Of a stretch of DNA of 64,000 nt, positions 60,884-64,000 are shown piece by piece. Made by a program: the position numbers and the translations under genes. The notes below the pieces were generated by a model, which worked only from the letters and a program-made list of their open reading frames with translations, was not told where the DNA came from and searched no databases. The DNA is from Prolixibacteraceae bacterium (GTDB lineage: Bacteria; Bacteroidota; Bacteroidia; Bacteroidales; Prolixibacteraceae): assembly GCA_019459485.1 (NCBI GenBank), contig JAIBEZ010000095.1, forward strand, positions 1 through 64,000. The letters are read 5' to 3'. Every line of letters starts with the position of its first letter. Within the stretch, counting starts at the first letter, position 1.

Positions 60884-63800
60884 ATGAAAAAGTGTATCCT
60901 TTTATTTATTGGGGCAGTCCTTTTTGTGTTTGGATCTTATGCACAAACCACCATTCCCGCAGGTTATTTTACTGTTGACCGGACTTTAACATTAACGAAC
61001 AGTCCCTATTTGATTACATCGAATATGGATGTCAGCGCCGGAGTAACTGTTACAGTCGAAGATGGGGTTGAAATCAAGTTTAACAACGGCAGGTACATTC
61101 AGGTATTTGGAACCCTGAATGCTACCGGAACGAAATTTACATCGTCGAGCGAAACTCCAACCAAAGGAATCTGGGATGGAATTTATGTTTCGTATGAAGG
61201 AAGCGCCAGCATTGGTAATGTTATCTTGAATAACTGCACGGTTGAATATGCTCAGAATATTTGGTGCAGAAAAGGTACTTTAACTTTGAAAAAATCTACC
61301 CTTGATAATTTTAGCGGGTATGGAGTACAGGTCTATTCGCAGGGAACATTAGACATCTCGGAAACTACAATTAAAAACGGAAACAACCATCCCATTTATT
61401 TCAACGGCCCTGGAATGATTAAGGGTACAAACGACAATGTACTTACCGGCAATGCCGCTGATTATATTTACCTGAATTTCAACGATGTTTCCGGAACCTT
61501 CAACATGCCTTTGTTTGATATCCCTTATAGGCTGACGACATTCAGGGTTACCGAAACTGGTACCTTAAACATTTCACCCGGAGTTGAACTGAAAAACTTT
61601 AACACCGAAATAACCATTCGCGGAAAAGTCAAAGCCCTTGGAACCACTGATAAACCAATCATTTTCGATATGCATCCGGGAGCCTCCTATTGGCTGGGAG
61701 TAAACATTACTGCTTCAGCTATTGACACTGCCTGCATTTTCAAAAACTGTATATTTAAAAGTGCTAAAAACAATAACGATGCATATGTGGCAATGGCAAT
61801 TGATGCAGCTTCTCCATCATTTGAAAACTGTAAATTCACCGATAACCACAGAAATCTGTTTGTGACCGGTATAAGTCAACCCACATTTACCAACTGTAAT
61901 TTTGAACAATCAACTATTTTGGGTGGTGAAGCTTATAATGTTGCGATAGATATGAACGCAAATGTGGATTTCTCTAGCGATTCCATAAAGTTCAATCCCA
62001 ATGAAATAAGAGCTGTAAGAATTCTGCCTTCAACTGTAACCGGTAATGCGCAGCTAAAAAAGATATCATTTAAAAATCTGGAAAACATTACCTACTGTTT
62101 ATATGAGACGACAACAGTTGAGGAAACTGCATCTTTGGTTATTGATCCTGGGATTGTGATAAAATGCCGACAATACAATGCAATGATTACAGCAAACGGC
62201 ACATTAACCGGAATTGGAACTGAAGCCGAACCTATTATTTTCACACACCTTGCCGATGACAATTTCGGTAATCCTAAAAATTCTCAAAATGACGGAAATG
62301 TAACTCCCAGTAATAGTAATTCAGGCAGGATTGCAATTTATGGTACAGCTACATCACAAATTAAAAACTGGAAGATACATTATGGCGGATACAATTCTGA
62401 CAACTGGGCTGTTTATGTCTCAAAGGGTAACATCGTAGAGAATTGTGAAATAAAAAACTCTTACCGGGGAATCTATTTCTTTGACAATGCACAGCTTCTT
62501 AGTAATACATTTTCCAACATCAACTATTTTCCTGTTGGTAGAAAAGTTAATCAGGGAACTCCGGTTCTTATAGGAAATACAGTTTCAAATGTTGGCTATA
62601 TCGGAATTCTCATTGGCGAATTTGACACTGATTCTCCCACGCTCAAACCGATGAATTTTGCCGGATTTACCAATGTTGCCTATATGATTGAAGACCAGCT
62701 AACCATCGCCGCAGAAAATGTAGTTACAATTGATCCGGGAGTAGTAATTAAATTTATTCGAAGATATTACGGACGACTTATTGTTAATGGTGCAATTAAA
62801 GCAACCGGTAAAAAAGACAACAAAATAATTTTCACCTGCATATCAGACGACTCAGCCGCAGGTGATACCAACAACGATGGAACAGCCTCGGTACCTACCA
62901 ACAACGATTGGCAAGGCTTGGATTTCTCCGGAACGGCCAGTGATACTGAAAATATCCTTAAAAACTGCGAAATCAGGTATACCGGCTATCCTGTTTATTG
63001 GGATGGTGCAATACGAATAACTGATTGCCGGGTGGTAATGGATTCAACCAAGGTGAATTTTACATACGGTAGTGCATTGAGCATATTCGGTAATGCAAAT
63101 CCGGAGATAACTAATTGCGAGTTATACAATCTTGGCAGTGCTCCTATTTATATGGATATGTTTTCGAACCCCACTTTTTCCGGAAATAAGGTAGCCAATC
63201 TACCAAGAATAGGGTTACGTATTCGTGGCGGATCTATTACAGGAACTGTCCCGGTCAGAAATTTTGCAGGTTATGATAATATCTCCTACATTATAGAAGA
63301 AACCATGACCGTTACCAGCCAATTGGTAATCCCGGCCGGATTAACATTTAAAACCGGCAACAGTAGCGGAAGATGGAATATACAGGGAAAACTTGAGATA
63401 CAAGGGACTGCTGAAAATCCGGTTGTTTTTACCACACAGGAGGATGACATGTACGGCAGCCCGAAAGATTTGCAGCAAAATGGTCAAGGCGGATTGAATA
63501 ACTACGGCAGCTACTTTGTTTTCTACGACCAGGCAGATGATGCCAGCACAATTGATCATGCCCTGTTCAGGTATTCAGCTTCCAATTCGATACAAATGGC
63601 CAATGCGTCACCCAAAATACTGAACTCAACATTCCAAAACTTAGCCAATCCGGGGATTGCTTTGTCAGGTTCGAGTACTCCAACCATAAACGGATGTACC
63701 TTTGACAACGCAGTATTCCCGTTCACTACCTCATTGGTGACTTATCCTGCTGAAACGACAGGCAATATAATTTCAGGTACAACAGGAAGGGCAATACGTG

Positions 63801-64000
63801 TTTCCGATGAAACTCTGACACAGAATGTAACACTGCTAAAACGCGACTTTGCAGGAATAACAAATATTCCTTTTGTTTTTCAGAATTATACAGTTGGTAC
63901 CGGTGCGGTACTTACCATCAATCCGGGAATAGTATGTAAATTTATGCAGAATGGATATCTGCATGTCTATAACGGGTTAATCGCAAAAGGAGGCAATACG
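60884..64000 (+). CDS. Giant beta-helix repeat surface protein, N-terminal 1039 codons (runs off the window)
   Basis: From the ATG at 60884 the frame stays open to the window edge (1039 codons, no stop). A Sec signal peptide is clear (MKKCILLFIGAVLFVFGSYA). The rest is a right-handed parallel beta-helix-type protein made of repeats of about 190-200 residues. Each starts with a phrase like IDPGVVIKF, then LxVxGxLxAxGT and PIIFT, an Asp/Asn-rich loop (DDSAAGDTNNDGT, DDNFGNPKNSQNDGN, DDMYGSPKDLQQNGQG) and short rungs of the type FENCKFTDN. The PG-IKF phrase starts near 61062, 61579, 62147, 62731, 63332 and 63919. A C-terminal T9SS signal outside the window is likely from context. Adhesin or surface-layer role inferred. 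Confidence 0.88.
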   Translation, partial: MKKCILLFIGAVLFVFGSYAQTTIPAGYFTVDRTLTLTNSPYLITSNMDVSAGVTVTVEDGVEIKFNNGRYIQVFGTLNATGTKFTSSSETPTKGIWDGIYVSYEGSASIGNVILNNCTVEYAQNIWCRKGTLTLKKSTLDNFSGYGVQVYSQGTLDISETTIKNGNNHPIYFNGPGMIKGTNDNVLTGNAADYIYLNFNDVSGTFNMPLFDIPYRLTTFRVTETGTLNISPGVELKNFNTEITIRGKVKALGTTDKPIIFDMHPGASYWLGVNITASAIDTACIFKNCIFKSAKNNNDAYVAMAIDAASPSFENCKFTDNHRNLFVTGISQPTFTNCNFEQSTILGGEAYNVAIDMNANVDFSSDSIKFNPNEIRAVRILPSTVTGNAQLKKISFKNLENITYCLYETTTVEETASLVIDPGIVIKCRQYNAMITANGTLTGIGTEAEPIIFTHLADDNFGNPKNSQNDGNVTPSNSNSGRIAIYGTATSQIKNWKIHYGGYNSDNWAVYVSKGNIVENCEIKNSYRGIYFFDNAQLLSNTFSNINYFPVGRKVNQGTPVLIGNTVSNVGYIGILIGEFDTDSPTLKPMNFAGFTNVAYMIEDQLTIAAENVVTIDPGVVIKFIRRYYGRLIVNGAIKATGKKDNKIIFTCISDDSAAGDTNNDGTASVPTNNDWQGLDFSGTASDTENILKNCEIRYTGYPVYWDGAIRITDCRVVMDSTKVNFTYGSALSIFGNANPEITNCELYNLGSAPIYMDMFSNPTFSGNKVANLPRIGLRIRGGSITGTVPVRNFAGYDNISYIIEETMTVTSQLVIPAGLTFKTGNSSGRWNIQGKLEIQGTAENPVVFTTQEDDMYGSPKDLQQNGQGGLNNYGSYFVFYDQADDASTIDHALFRYSASNSIQMANASPKILNSTFQNLANPGIALSGSSTPTINGCTFDNAVFPFTTSLVTYPAETTGNIISGTTGRAIRVSDETLTQNVTLLKRDFAGITNIPFVFQNYTVGTGAVLTINPGIVCKFMQNGYLHVYNGLIAKGGNT

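Noticed and set aside
1-64000. tRNA, rRNA or riboswitch genes
   Set aside because: No cloverleaf-like, rRNA-conserved or known riboswitch sequence was noticed while reading the gaps; a covariance-model search would be decisive.

Overview
The window looks like part of a chromosome from a Bacteroidetes bacterium of the order Bacteroidales/Marinilabiliales (Prolixibacteraceae-like). This is inferred from four things: promoter-like TAnnTTTG boxes instead of Shine-Dalgarno/-35 signals, several Por/T9SS C-terminal sorting domains, many lipobox/Tat/Sec-exported sugar-modifying enzymes, and families largely confined to Bacteroidetes (DUF5916, DUF6132, DUF6807). No tRNA, rRNA, integrase or replication origin was seen.

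Layout. 1-259 is one end of a type II-C-like CRISPR array (47-bp repeats, 30-bp spacers, one spacer present twice). Its last repeat runs straight into a decayed IS200-like/RAYT transposase (258-787). 841-4490 (minus) is a HAD phosphatase - secreted phosphoesterase - uvrB operon. 5371-7517 is a two-component system preceded by four 11-bp direct repeats that end where a -33 box should be. 7676-8681 is a redox operon (DUF6132, thioredoxin, Bcp). 8841-17766 is a sugar region: cupin, DUF6807, Tat-exported Gfo/Idh/MocA oxidoreductase, double DUF1080 protein, hicBA, SSS symporter, zinc alcohol dehydrogenase and a second Gfo/Idh/MocA. 17833-18460 is an mntA-hepT toxin-antitoxin pair whose hepT carries an in-frame amber codon. 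18516-27589 holds mainly housekeeping genes (metallophosphoesterase, one-domain DEAD-box-like protein, mutS2, AGCS symporter, PspC, tex). 28014-37708 has a WecA/MraY-like transferase, a small secreted protein, a fused FAD/Fe-S dehydrogenase, a Tat-exported TIM-barrel isomerase, a MATE exporter and a DUF5916 outer-membrane protein. 37890-41472 is a three-subunit acyl-CoA carboxylase operon. 41544-45728 includes an ATP-cone/Mrr-nuclease fusion between two striking perfect inverted repeats, glyA and a second exported TIM-barrel isomerase.

46208-64000 is a block of large exported proteins on the plus strand: a tail-collar-domain protein, a 2882-residue LamG multidomain protein with a T9SS signal, an 814-residue cadherin/Ig-like T9SS protein, a DUF1080 protein, a 283-residue T9SS protein and the first 1039 codons of a giant beta-helix repeat protein that runs off the window. 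An unnamed module of about 110 residues recurs in three of these proteins.

Working together. The exported Gfo/Idh/MocA, DUF1080, DUF6807 and TIM-barrel proteins are the kinds of enzyme used in oxidative (3-keto) glycoside breakdown. The SSS symporter, zinc dehydrogenase and cytosolic Gfo/Idh/MocA could take up and oxidise the products. The T9SS block probably builds a cell-surface adhesive or glycan-binding layer. The most unusual items are the CRISPR/transposase junction, the two-component promoter repeats, the ATP-cone-nuclease fusion with its flanking palindromes, the amber-interrupted hepT and the shared T9SS module. Several families of small intergenic repeats are also scattered through the window.
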